Assembly: GCF_005771405.1 (NCBI RefSeq)
Contig: NZ_VAUA01000001.1
Location: 372,001 to 436,000, forward strand
Source: Parasedimentitalea maritima
GTDB lineage: Bacteria; Pseudomonadota; Alphaproteobacteria; Rhodobacterales; Rhodobacteraceae
Direction of reading: 5' to 3'
Length of the DNA stretch: 64,000 nt
The position numbers and the translations under genes are program-made. Positions 1 to 7,247 of this stretch are shown piece after piece. Each line of letters begins with the position of its first letter. Within the stretch, counting starts at the first letter, position 1. The notes beneath the pieces are model-generated. The model was given only the letters and a program-made list of their open reading frames with translations. It was not told the DNA's origin and ran no database searches.

Positions 1-77
1 GCCATTTTGGTTTGCAGTTCCTGTGCGGATTTCATCATCTTGGCCATATCACCAAGACCGCCGAGGCCTTTGAGCAT
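1..77 (-). CDS. ybaB: YbaB/EbfC family nucleoid-associated protein (N-terminal part only)
   Basis: The reverse strand starts at ATG 77 behind a clear CAGGAGAA ribosome-binding site and reads MLKGLGGLGDMAKMMKSAQ before leaving the window. This is the typical beginning of YbaB/EbfC proteins, small homodimers that bind DNA and are usually encoded between dnaX and recR. Here dnaX is also on the minus strand upstream, at 1745-3541, but two unrelated genes sit between the two. Only 25 codons are visible, so the call rests on the conserved N-terminus and on synteny. Confidence 0.8.
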   Translation of the reverse strand, partial: MLKGLGGLGDMAKMMKSAQELQTKM

Positions 78-159
78 CTGTTTTCTCCTGTAGAATGGGT
101 ATGAACGCTAAATACGGTCGCTGTAGCCACCATACAAGGGGAAAGCGGTGGCCATTCCA

Positions 160-1104
160 TTATGGATGGTGCTGAGGCTGGATATGGAACCGACGTCGAT
201 AGGTTCCGGGGCTTAGGCCTGTGCGGGCTTTGAACACGCGCGAAAAAGCCGACAGGTCTTGGTAACCGACATTCCAGGCAATTTCACTGACGCTTTCGCC
301 GCCCCGTTCCAGAGCCGCCCGTGCTTTTTCGATTCGCAGGGCCTGCAGGTAGGTGGCCGGGGGATACCCTGTGGCGGACTGAAACCGGCGCATGAAAGTG
401 CGCAGAGACATGCCTGCCAGCACTGCCAGTTGTTCGGTTTGCATTTGGTCTTGAACCTGCCGTTCCATATGGCGTTGCACTGTCAGGATCTGCGCATCGC
501 CATGGCTGCGGTTGGGGCGAAAGCTGGAATAGTGCCGCTGCTCGCGTCCCGCTGGGTCGATCAGAAGGTGACGCGCCAGCCGTGACACTGCATCGCTGCC
601 GTACCACCGCCCTGTCAGGTATAGCCCGAGATCCAGCCAGGCCATTAGCCCTCCTGCGGTGATGACGTCATGATCGTCGATCAGAATGTGTTCTGGACGC
701 AGGTCAACTTTGGGAAAAGCGGCTCTAAATCGGTCTTCGAGGGCCCAGTGCGTGGTGGCCGGGCGCGCGGTCAGCAAGTCGGCGTGGCCCAACCAAAAGG
801 CACCGGCACAGACGGAACAGGCCAGTGCGCCAGCGTGATGTTGCGTGACGGCCCAGTCCAGGAGTTGCGGTGCTTCGGTGCCCTGACTGTTATCAATTGA
901 GGGCGGAAAGACAAAAGCGTCGCAGGGGCTGGGGGCAGGGTCGGCTGCGCTGATAATGCGGACTTCAGGTCCTGATTGGTCGTCGTGCAAACGCGGGAGC
1001 AGCGCGAACATATCCGCCAACCCCCAAAGGGCAGAGCGTTGGACACCGGGATAGTCTACCAGCGCAAGGATGGGGTTTGGCGTGTTCGGCACAAAACTTG
1101 TCAT
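160..1104 (-). CDS. GlxA-type transcriptional regulator (DJ-1/PfpI domain plus AraC helix-turn-helix)
   Basis: A protein of about 314 residues. The N-terminal half is a class I glutamine-amidotransferase-like (DJ-1/PfpI) fold with the elbow ACSVCAGAFWLGHADLL and the following segment GLMAWLDLGLYL. The C-terminal 100 residues form an AraC double helix-turn-helix (LAVLAGMSLRTFMRRFQ, then VSEIAWNVGYQDLSAFSRVFK). The ATG at 1104 gives the usual family start (MTSFVPNTPN); a GTG six codons upstream at 1122 is an alternative. It diverges from a cysteine hydrolase gene 67 bp away, which is its most likely target. The inducer is not apparent. Confidence 0.9.
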   Translation of the reverse strand: MTSFVPNTPNPILALVDYPGVQRSALWGLADMFALLPRLHDDQSGPEVRIISAADPAPSPCDAFVFPPSIDNSQGTEAPQLLDWAVTQHHAGALACSVCAGAFWLGHADLLTARPATTHWALEDRFRAAFPKVDLRPEHILIDDHDVITAGGLMAWLDLGLYLTGRWYGSDAVSRLARHLLIDPAGREQRHYSSFRPNRSHGDAQILTVQRHMERQVQDQMQTEQLAVLAGMSLRTFMRRFQSATGYPPATYLQALRIEKARAALERGGESVSEIAWNVGYQDLSAFSRVFKARTGLSPGTYRRRFHIQPQHHP

Positions 1105-1171
1105 ATCTGCCAATCGTCCCACTGGTCAACCCGGTCCAGAAAGGAGGAGTAACCGCATCAAGGAGAGAACG

Positions 1172-1717
1172 ATGCCCAAGACAGCGCTGATAATTGTGGA
1201 TATCCAGAATGACTATTTTGAAGGTGGCGATTGGACGCTGCATCAGATGGAGCGCGTTTCAGCCAATGCCGCTACCCTACTGGCTGATGCGCGCAAGCAG
1301 GGCCATTTGGTGCTTCACATTCGACATGAGAATGCCTCACCCGAAGCACCGTTTTTCCGGCCGGGAACTGCAGGTGCCGAGATCCATGTGTCGGTGGCCC
1401 CGAAAACGGGCGAACCCGTGTTGACCAAAGCGCGCGCCAACAGTTTCTACGAAACAGGGTTGCTAGACTTGTTGCGCGAGGCTGAGGTCGAAGCGGTGAC
1501 CATTTGCGGCGCGATGAGTCAGATGTGCATCGATGCCACTGCGCGGGCGGCGTCTGATTTTGGCTTCCAGGTCACAGTGGTCGAAGATGCCTGCGGAGCC
1601 AAGGAAATGGGGTTTGATGGTGTGGAGCTGAGCGCGGTACAGGTTCACGCTGCCTTTATGGCACCGCTGGCAATGGGCTACGCCAAAGTGGTGAAAACGG
1701 ATGATGTCATCGTTTGA
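1172..1717 (+). CDS. Cysteine hydrolase, isochorismatase-like
   Basis: A 181-residue protein of the isochorismatase/nicotinamidase superfamily, which hydrolyses small amides or vinyl ethers in the cytoplasm. The catalytic triad is visible: Asp10 in IIVDIQNDYF, Lys86 in LTKARANSF and Cys119 in GAMSQMCIDATARAA. The start at 1172 is supported by AAGGAGAG about six bases upstream; the open frame runs further 5' but without a ribosome-binding site. It is divergent from the GlxA-type regulator and convergent with dnaX. The substrate cannot be read from the sequence. Confidence 0.9.
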   Translation: MPKTALIIVDIQNDYFEGGDWTLHQMERVSANAATLLADARKQGHLVLHIRHENASPEAPFFRPGTAGAEIHVSVAPKTGEPVLTKARANSFYETGLLDLLREAEVEAVTICGAMSQMCIDATARAASDFGFQVTVVEDACGAKEMGFDGVELSAVQVHAAFMAPLAMGYAKVVKTDDVIV

Positions 1718-1744
1718 TGGCTTGCCTGAGGGGGCGGTTGAAAA

Positions 1745-3541
1745 TCAGCCGTCCTCGAACGGATCCCATTCGTCCTCGACCTCAGGCAGCGCATCGGCGG
1801 CGATTTCGGCCTGCAGTTCCTCTGCGGTACGAATACGAGTGATCTTGGCTTTGGGGAATTTTTCCAAAACGGCCTGCACCAGCGGGTGGGAGGTTGCCTC
1901 GGCGCGCAGAGCGTTTTCGGCTGCGTCGCTTTTTTCCGCGATGGTTTGGGCATCGCCGCCTGATGTAATCACAACGGCCCAGCGACTGCCGGTCCAGTTT
2001 TGGAGGCTTGATCCCAGTCGGGAGGCCAGACTGGCCGGGGCACTGTCGGATGGGGTGAACTCGATCCGTCCGGGTTGATAGGATACCAGCCGCACACCGG
2101 TTTCCACTTCTACCAATAGCTTTACATCGCGATTGGTGCGGATCAGTTCGACCACATGTTCAAAGCTGGGGTAGCGGGCCAGTGCGGCATCCGCTTGCGG
2201 GGCAAGGGCCAGCGTTGTGCCGTTGCCGCCGGACGCAACGGGGCCACCGGCGCCGGATGGGGCGTTGGAATATGCGCTCCCTTGGGCGGCGCCGCCACCG
2301 ATTGCCATACCACCGCCAGGCCCAGATGGTGGGGCGGCCGGAGGTGGCGGCGGCATATCTTGCAACTTGCGGATCAGTTCTTCGGGGCTGGGCAGATCAG
2401 CGACATGGGTCAGGCGGATCACTGCCATTTCAGCCGCCATCATGGCGTTGGGCGCAGCGGAGACTTCCTCGAGCGCCTTGAGCAGCATTTGCCACATGCG
2501 GGTCAGCACCCGCATCGGCAGGGCTTCGGCCATTTTGCTACCGCGCGCGCGTTCATCTGGTGAAATCGTTGGGTCTTCGGCAGCATCCGGAGTGATCTTC
2601 ACTACCGATACCCAGTGGGTGATTTCGGCGAGATCGCGTAACACTGCCAGCGGGTCGGCACCCTCGGCGTACTGCGAGCCCAATTCCGTCAGGGCAGCAG
2701 CCGCATCGCCGCGCAGGATCATGTCGATCAGGTCCAGCACCCGACCTCGGTCGGCGAGGCCCAACATGGCGCGCACTTGGTCGGCGCTGGTTTCGCCTGC
2801 GCCATGAGAAATCGCCTGATCTAGCAAGGAGGTCGCATCGCGGGCTGAACCTTCGGCGGCACGGGTGATCAACGCCAGAGCGTCGTCAGAAATCTGCGCG
2901 CCTTCGGCATTGGCGATCTTGCTGATCAGCGCAATCATCACCTCGGGTTCGATTCGGCGCAGGTCAAAGCGTTGGCAGCGGGATAGAACTGTAACGGGAA
3001 CCTTGCGGATTTCGGTGGTGGCAAAAATGAATTTCACATGCGCTGGCGGTTCTTCCAGTGTCTTCAGCAACGCGTTGAACGCGCTGGTCGACAGCATGTG
3101 AACCTCATCGATGATGTAGATCTTGTAACGGGCCGAGGCAGCGCGATAGGCGACCGAATCGATGATTTCGCGAATATCACCAACGCCGGTGCGGCTAGCA
3201 GCATCCATTTCCATCACGTCGACATGACGGCCTTCCATGATGGCGGTACAGTGTTCGCAAACACCGCAGGGTTCGGTCGTCGGGGTGCCGGTGCCATCCG
3301 GGCCGATACAGTTCATCCCCTTAGCGATAATCCGGGCCGTGGTGGTTTTACCGGTGCCGCGGATCCCGGTCATGATAAAGGCTTGGGCAATACGATCAGC
3401 CTCAAACGCGTTTTTCAGCGTCCGCACCATGGCATCCTGACCGACGAGATCGGCAAAGGTCTCGGGGCGGTATTTGCGCGCCAGAACCTGGTATTGGCTA
3501 GGTCCGGCCTCAATGCCTGCGTCGTTGGATGTGTCGCTCAT
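1745..3541 (-). CDS. dnaX: DNA polymerase III subunit gamma/tau
   Basis: 598 residues. The clamp-loader ATPase of the replicative polymerase holds the AAA+ core together and, through its tau C-terminus, contacts the polymerase and helicase. Visible elements are Walker A GIRGTGKTT (about residues 59-67), the zinc-binding cysteines C78, C92, C95 and C98, Walker B IYIIDEVHML, and the SRC motif VLSRCQRFDLRR. A Pro/Gly-rich linker follows near residue 400, then the tau-specific region ending EVEDEWDPFEDG. ATG 3541 gives the normal family start; the open frame extends further upstream as non-coding translation. I saw no obvious A-rich slippery site, so a shorter gamma form is not supported. Confidence 0.96.
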   Translation of the reverse strand: MSDTSNDAGIEAGPSQYQVLARKYRPETFADLVGQDAMVRTLKNAFEADRIAQAFIMTGIRGTGKTTTARIIAKGMNCIGPDGTGTPTTEPCGVCEHCTAIMEGRHVDVMEMDAASRTGVGDIREIIDSVAYRAASARYKIYIIDEVHMLSTSAFNALLKTLEEPPAHVKFIFATTEIRKVPVTVLSRCQRFDLRRIEPEVMIALISKIANAEGAQISDDALALITRAAEGSARDATSLLDQAISHGAGETSADQVRAMLGLADRGRVLDLIDMILRGDAAAALTELGSQYAEGADPLAVLRDLAEITHWVSVVKITPDAAEDPTISPDERARGSKMAEALPMRVLTRMWQMLLKALEEVSAAPNAMMAAEMAVIRLTHVADLPSPEELIRKLQDMPPPPPAAPPSGPGGGMAIGGGAAQGSAYSNAPSGAGGPVASGGNGTTLALAPQADAALARYPSFEHVVELIRTNRDVKLLVEVETGVRLVSYQPGRIEFTPSDSAPASLASRLGSSLQNWTGSRWAVVITSGGDAQTIAEKSDAAENALRAEATSHPLVQAVLEKFPKAKITRIRTAEELQAEIAADALPEVEDEWDPFEDG

Positions 3542-3730
3542 ATGTACTCGTGCCGGATTCGGGGTCAATCGTGTTTGGCGCAGGGTATGCAAGCCTGCCG
3601 GTTTCGTCCACCGCTGTTGCGGCTCTGCGGGCTGCTTGGTGAATTTGTTTTGGTACAAATGGTTGGTCGGGCTACAGTTGGGCGCAGTGTCTTCGATAGG
3701 CATGCGGTGATGGCAGTGGCAGGAGAGGCG

Positions 3731-4258
3731 ATGCTGGGCGAGGAAAGCAATCAGGACGGCAGCAGTTTGGTGATCCACGCCCTGTCGGTGGCGGATGGTA
3801 TTCTGGCGCTCTGCCCATTGCCCGGTGCTGGTGGCGATTATTGTGGTGATCTGGAGCATATTCACGACTGGAAGCCGGGGATTGTGATCTCAATGACCAC
3901 CGAGGCCGAACACGTTGCCGTGGGTGGGGGCACATTGGGCACGGACATTCAGAGCATGGCCAGTCGTTGGGTGCACTTGCCGGTGCCCGATTTCGGCACG
4001 CCATCCGCCAAAGTTCTGTCGAAATGGCCAGCCGCCAGCCATATGGCGCGTAAGGCATTGGTCGGGGGTGGCCGGGTTCTGGTGCATTGCCGAGGCGGCT
4101 GTGGTCGGTCGGGGATGGTGGTTCTGCGGTTGATGATCGAATGTGGCGAGCGACCAGAACTGGCACTGGAGCGGTTACGAGCTGTTCGGCCCTGCGCAGT
4201 CGAGACCCCCGAACAGTTGCAATGGGCCTATGGTCGGCGAAAAGTGAAGGGGGTCTGA
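3731..4258 (+). CDS. Protein-tyrosine/dual-specificity phosphatase family protein
   Basis: 175 residues. The signature CX5R loop is HCRGGCGRSG with nucleophile Cys120 and Arg126, and Asp87 in LPVPDFGTP is a candidate general acid. This is the small cysteine-based phosphatase fold. The start at 3731 is chosen because AGGAG lies five bases upstream; an in-frame ATG at 3710 is possible but has no such site. The gene is divergent from dnaX and convergent with the TetR gene, so it appears to stand alone. The substrate is unknown. Confidence 0.83.
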   Translation: MLGEESNQDGSSLVIHALSVADGILALCPLPGAGGDYCGDLEHIHDWKPGIVISMTTEAEHVAVGGGTLGTDIQSMASRWVHLPVPDFGTPSAKVLSKWPAASHMARKALVGGGRVLVHCRGGCGRSGMVVLRLMIECGERPELALERLRAVRPCAVETPEQLQWAYGRRKVKGV

Positions 4259-4297
4259 CCGTTTCGGATCGTGCAAATGGCGGGCCCCAAGTCTACA

Positions 4298-4873
4298 TCA
4301 TAGAATCGCAGGCAAGGACCGGAGCACATCCGCACAACGGCGCATCCGTGCCAGCTGCCAGCCGCCTTGCAACAGGATATAGAACTTTTGTGCGGTTGCA
4401 GCGGCGTCCTCCTCGGCCAATCCGAGACGATGGGCGTGGTATTCGACTTCTGTAATCCAGCCCTCGAAGAGATGGGCGGCATGGCGGTGGAACTCTGCGT
4501 TGTCGGGCCCTTCGAATAGGGTCGAAGAGACCGGGCAGCCACACCATTTTCCCGCTGAATCAAACAATTCCGCCAGCTTTTGACAGAGCGTTTCTGCACC
4601 ATCTTTAAAACTGACGGAGGGTTCAAAAGATGCGGCAACCAGTAGCAAAATTTGATCCGATGCCCAGGTCGCCGAGGCCATGGCTAGGTCAGATTTTCCA
4701 TTTGGAAAATGGTGATACAGCGATCCCTTAGGGGCCTGAGCTTCGGCCAGGATCTCGGCCAGACCAACCCCGTGATATCCCCGGTTGCTAAACAAATGGG
4801 CCGCTGCACGGATCAGTCGATCTTTGGTCGGCCTGGGCTTGGCGGCTTTTTGGGGAGGGGACACATCATTCAT
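4298..4873 (-). CDS. TetR/AcrR family transcriptional regulator
   Basis: 191 residues. The N-terminal helix-turn-helix is typical (TKDRLIRAAAHLFSNRGYHG, then LAEILAEAQAPKGSLYHHFP), followed by a helical ligand-binding domain with several cysteine and tryptophan residues. The pattern KGSLYHHFPNGKSDL resembles the LmrA/YxaF subgroup. It is divergent from an alpha/beta hydrolase, and the 75-bp gap contains two copies of a GACC-N4-GGTC operator. It therefore most likely represses itself and the hydrolase until a hydrophobic ligand binds. Confidence 0.92.
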   Translation of the reverse strand: MNDVSPPQKAAKPRPTKDRLIRAAAHLFSNRGYHGVGLAEILAEAQAPKGSLYHHFPNGKSDLAMASATWASDQILLLVAASFEPSVSFKDGAETLCQKLAELFDSAGKWCGCPVSSTLFEGPDNAEFHRHAAHLFEGWITEVEYHAHRLGLAEEDAAATAQKFYILLQGGWQLARMRRCADVLRSLPAIL

Positions 4874-4891
4874 TTTGCCACCTTGACACGC

Positions 4892-4936
4892 CTAGACCGA
4901 TTGGTCCAGAGATGTCGTGTGGACCAATCGGTCTAG
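4892..4936. promoter_or_regulatory. Paired TetR operator between divergent genes
   Basis: Two 17-base arms, CTAGACCGATTGGTCCA at 4892-4908 and its exact reverse complement at 4920-4936, are separated by 11 bases. Each arm is itself a near-palindrome (GACC-N4-GGTC), the form of LmrA/YxaF-type TetR operators, so the region offers two dimer sites 28 bp apart centre to centre. It lies between the divergent TetR gene (start 4873) and the hydrolase gene (start 4949), covering both promoter regions. The repeat is seen directly; the binding partner is inferred. Confidence 0.85.
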
Positions 4937-4948
4937 AAGGGGTGTGAT

Positions 4949-5827
4949 GTGCTAGATTTCGAAAACTTTGACCCGGAGGCCGAGGATCAGGCTGACCAAT
5001 TGCGCTTTGATGCAGGCGGGGTCGAGCTGACAGGACGCCTTTATCGGCCCAAAGGAACTCCGCGCGCTGTGGTGGTCCTAAATGGGGCAACCGGGGTACC
5101 GCAGAGGTTTTATCGGCATTTTGCCCGCTGGCTGGCAGAAGAGCGGGAGATGGCCTGCCTGACCTATGATTACAGTGACTTTGGCGAGTCTGCGCAACGC
5201 TCTATACGTCGGTCAGATGCCACGATGGCGCGCTGGTCGATGGTGGAACAGCCGGCTGCACGTGACGAAATGCGGCGTCATTATCCTGAAGCGCCACTGT
5301 GGGTGATTGGACACTCTCTAGGGGCGATGTTGATGCCGCTACAGGACGGGATTGAGGATATTTCCAGAATGATCGTGGTCGCTGGTGGGCTGGTCCATCA
5401 CAATGACCACCCATGGCCGTATCGTGCCCTGGCGCTGAGCTTTTGGTTTGGGCATGTGCCGCTGGCGGTCAAACTGATGGGGTATTTGCCGGGTCGGGCA
5501 TTAGGATTGGGCGCGGACCTGCCGGCCAGTGTTTACTGGCAATGGCGCAAGTGGTGCACCACGCCGGGGAGCTATCTGCCCGAGGTCGGGGCTGGGTTGC
5601 CGTTGCCGGACTGGCAGAGCTGGGATGTCCCGGTGGATCTATTTGCGTTGAGTGACGACGAAATGATTCCCCCTGCCTGCGTATGGCGGTTGGGAGAGGT
5701 TTTTGGTGATGTGGAGCAGACCAGAACTGAACTGAAACCGCAGGATTATGGGTTGAAGAAGGTGGGTCACTTAGGGGCTTTTGCCCGCCGCAATGCTGCC
5801 CTTTGGCCGACGTTGATACCGGAATAA
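4949..5827 (+). CDS. Alpha/beta hydrolase, YheT/serine aminopeptidase-like
   Basis: 292 residues. Alpha/beta hydrolase fold with nucleophile elbow GHSLGAM, an oxyanion-region motif VVVLNGATGVP, and a late His (KKVGHLGAF) completing a plausible Ser-Asp-His triad (Asp in FALSDDEMIPP). The reading frame starts at GTG 4949, since the overlapping ATG at 4947 runs straight into a stop. It is controlled in all likelihood by the divergent TetR protein through the duplicated operator just upstream. It may act on an ester or lipid; the substrate is not recognisable. Confidence 0.85.
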   Translation: MLDFENFDPEAEDQADQLRFDAGGVELTGRLYRPKGTPRAVVVLNGATGVPQRFYRHFARWLAEEREMACLTYDYSDFGESAQRSIRRSDATMARWSMVEQPAARDEMRRHYPEAPLWVIGHSLGAMLMPLQDGIEDISRMIVVAGGLVHHNDHPWPYRALALSFWFGHVPLAVKLMGYLPGRALGLGADLPASVYWQWRKWCTTPGSYLPEVGAGLPLPDWQSWDVPVDLFALSDDEMIPPACVWRLGEVFGDVEQTRTELKPQDYGLKKVGHLGAFARRNAALWPTLIPE

Positions 5828-5852
5828 GGCGCGCCCAAACGGGCACGCCTTT
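5828..5852. terminator. Possible bidirectional terminator
   Basis: GGCGCGCCC and GGGCACGCC flank the tetraloop AAAC directly after the hydrolase stop codon and 10 bases before the rsgA stop codon on the other strand. The stem has one internal mismatch, and the following T-run is only three bases. Its position between convergent genes supports a terminator role. Confidence 0.45.
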
Positions 5853-5861
5853 GGGGGAAGG

Positions 5862-6887
5862 TTAGTATCCCTTGCGCCCTTTGTGATCGCGTTTCATCGA
5901 TTTGACCATCTTTCCGAAGCCTTTGTCGCGACGTCGCGATTGCAGCAAGGTTTCGGAATTCCGCTCTTCATCGCGTTGTAGCTTTTGCCAGCGAGCCACG
6001 CGTTCCTGTTCCAGCGAGCCGTTCTTAACAGCGGCAATGACAGCGCAGCCGGGCTCGCCGTTATGGGCGCAATCGCTGAACCGGCAGCTCTGGGCGGTTT
6101 CGGTGATATCGGAAAAGACCTCTTCAACCCCTTCGTCGGCGTCCTTGATTCGCAGGGCGCGCATCCCGGGGGTGTCGATCAGCCAGCCACCGTGGACCAT
6201 GCGGCGCAGGTAGCGGGCGGTGGTGGTATGGCGGCCCTTGGCGTCATCTTCGCGGATATCGCGCACTGCATCTGCGCTGCCGGTCAGGCCGTTGGTCAGG
6301 GTGGTTTTGCCAACACCGGATGACCCAACTAAAGCCGCAGTTTGACCGGGCTTGACCCAGTCTAACAGCTGTTTGAGATCGTCAGGATCTTTGGCGTTGA
6401 GTGTCAGCACCGAAAGGGCGGGCGCCAGAGATTCTGCTCTGACCCGGTAGTCTGCAGCGTCCTCGCCAACATCAGCTTTGGTGAGCACGACTACCGGGTA
6501 ACAACCAGATTGATGTGCCAGAGCCAAATACCGTTCCAACCGGGCGAGGTTGAAGTCAGCGTTGCAGGATGTGGTGATGAACAGCACATCGACATTGGCG
6601 GCAATCAGCTGCACGCGGGCGTCGGTTCCAGCGGCGCGGCGGCTTAGCTCTGTTTGTCGTTCCAGCCGTTCGCAAACCTGATCCGCCGCATTGGCCAGAA
6701 CCCAGTCGCCCACTGCAAATTCGCCAGTCAGACGGTCGGGCAGAAGCTGGATTTGGCCGTCAGGTGAAAGGCCGGTTAGTTTATCGCGATGAACAGCCGA
6801 GATGCGATAGGGCGTTAGGTCGCCGTCAGCGTCTTGTTGAGATTGAAAAAAGTCAGACCATCCGAGATCTGTATAGGTAAGAGTCAT
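5862..6887 (-). CDS. rsgA: Ribosome small subunit-dependent GTPase A
   Basis: 341 residues. RsgA/YjeQ assists late maturation of the 30S subunit, where its GTPase is stimulated by the ribosome. The domains are in the expected circularly permuted order: an N-terminal OB fold, G4 (VVLTKAD), G1 (GSSGVGKTTLTNGL), switch region (KGRHTT), G3 (IDTPGMR), then a zinc knuckle with Cys and His in CRFSDCAHNGEPGC. The C-terminal tail is very basic (RRRDKGFGKMVKSMKRDHKG). It ends convergent with the hydrolase gene. Confidence 0.96.
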   Translation of the reverse strand: MTLTYTDLGWSDFFQSQQDADGDLTPYRISAVHRDKLTGLSPDGQIQLLPDRLTGEFAVGDWVLANAADQVCERLERQTELSRRAAGTDARVQLIAANVDVLFITTSCNADFNLARLERYLALAHQSGCYPVVVLTKADVGEDAADYRVRAESLAPALSVLTLNAKDPDDLKQLLDWVKPGQTAALVGSSGVGKTTLTNGLTGSADAVRDIREDDAKGRHTTTARYLRRMVHGGWLIDTPGMRALRIKDADEGVEEVFSDITETAQSCRFSDCAHNGEPGCAVIAAVKNGSLEQERVARWQKLQRDEERNSETLLQSRRRDKGFGKMVKSMKRDHKGRKGY

Positions 6888-7099
6888 GGCTCTGCCTGCA
6901 ATTGAACGTAGAAAGACCCAAGTGATGGCGATAGCGCATCACAACAGGAGTGGTGTTCAGGCAGGGAAACGGCGGATGGCCGGATCAGGAGTGCGCTGCC
7001 TGAGGGGTCGGTACTGCTACAATCATCAGGCCCTCCAATCAGGCTGTGGGAGCAGAGCTCCGGTTTTGCGAATCTGAGCGTACTGCGCAGAGATAAAGT

Positions 7100-7193
7100 G
7101 AGAGGCTGGACATCGACCCAAGCGGGGCTCGTTGTGGCTGCTTCCTTCCGGATCTGACCAGGTTGGCGAGGCGCTTGCCCGCGCCAACCTCTC
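7100..7193 (-). ncRNA. ffs: Signal recognition particle RNA, small bacterial (4.5S) type
   Basis: Read on the minus strand, this contains the diagnostic SRP apical region with GGTCAGATCCGGAAGGAAGC, that is the GGAA tetraloop stem and the symmetric and asymmetric loops bound by Ffh. The two ends pair closely: GAGAGGTTGG at the 5' end with CCAGCCTCTC at the 3' end (one G-U), closing a hairpin of about 94 nt, the normal length of alphaproteobacterial SRP RNA. A promoter with correct spacing sits immediately upstream. The exact 3' end was not resolved, since no T-rich terminator is obvious. Confidence 0.93.
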
Positions 7194-7200
7194 GAATCTC

Positions 7201-7229
7201 GATATAGGGTGCTGCGCCGCGAAAGACAA
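7201..7229 (-). promoter_or_regulatory. Sigma-70 type promoter of the SRP RNA gene
   Basis: On the minus strand TTGTCT (7224-7229) and TATATC (7201-7206) are separated by exactly 17 bases. The expected start, 7-8 bases further on, coincides with the first base of the SRP RNA stem at 7193. The promoter fits in the space between the end of the phosphodiesterase gene at 7248 and the RNA, so the RNA is independently transcribed. Confidence 0.7.
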
Positions 7230-7247
7230 GCGGCGTGTCGGGTACAT

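Noticed and set aside
1745-3541. Programmed frameshift in dnaX producing gamma
   Set aside because: No slippery A-run with a following stem was apparent in the coding strand near the domain III/IV border.
6886-7077. Open frame between rsgA and the SRP RNA
   Set aside because: It starts inside the rsgA start region on the opposite strand, and its sequence shows no domain or conserved feature.
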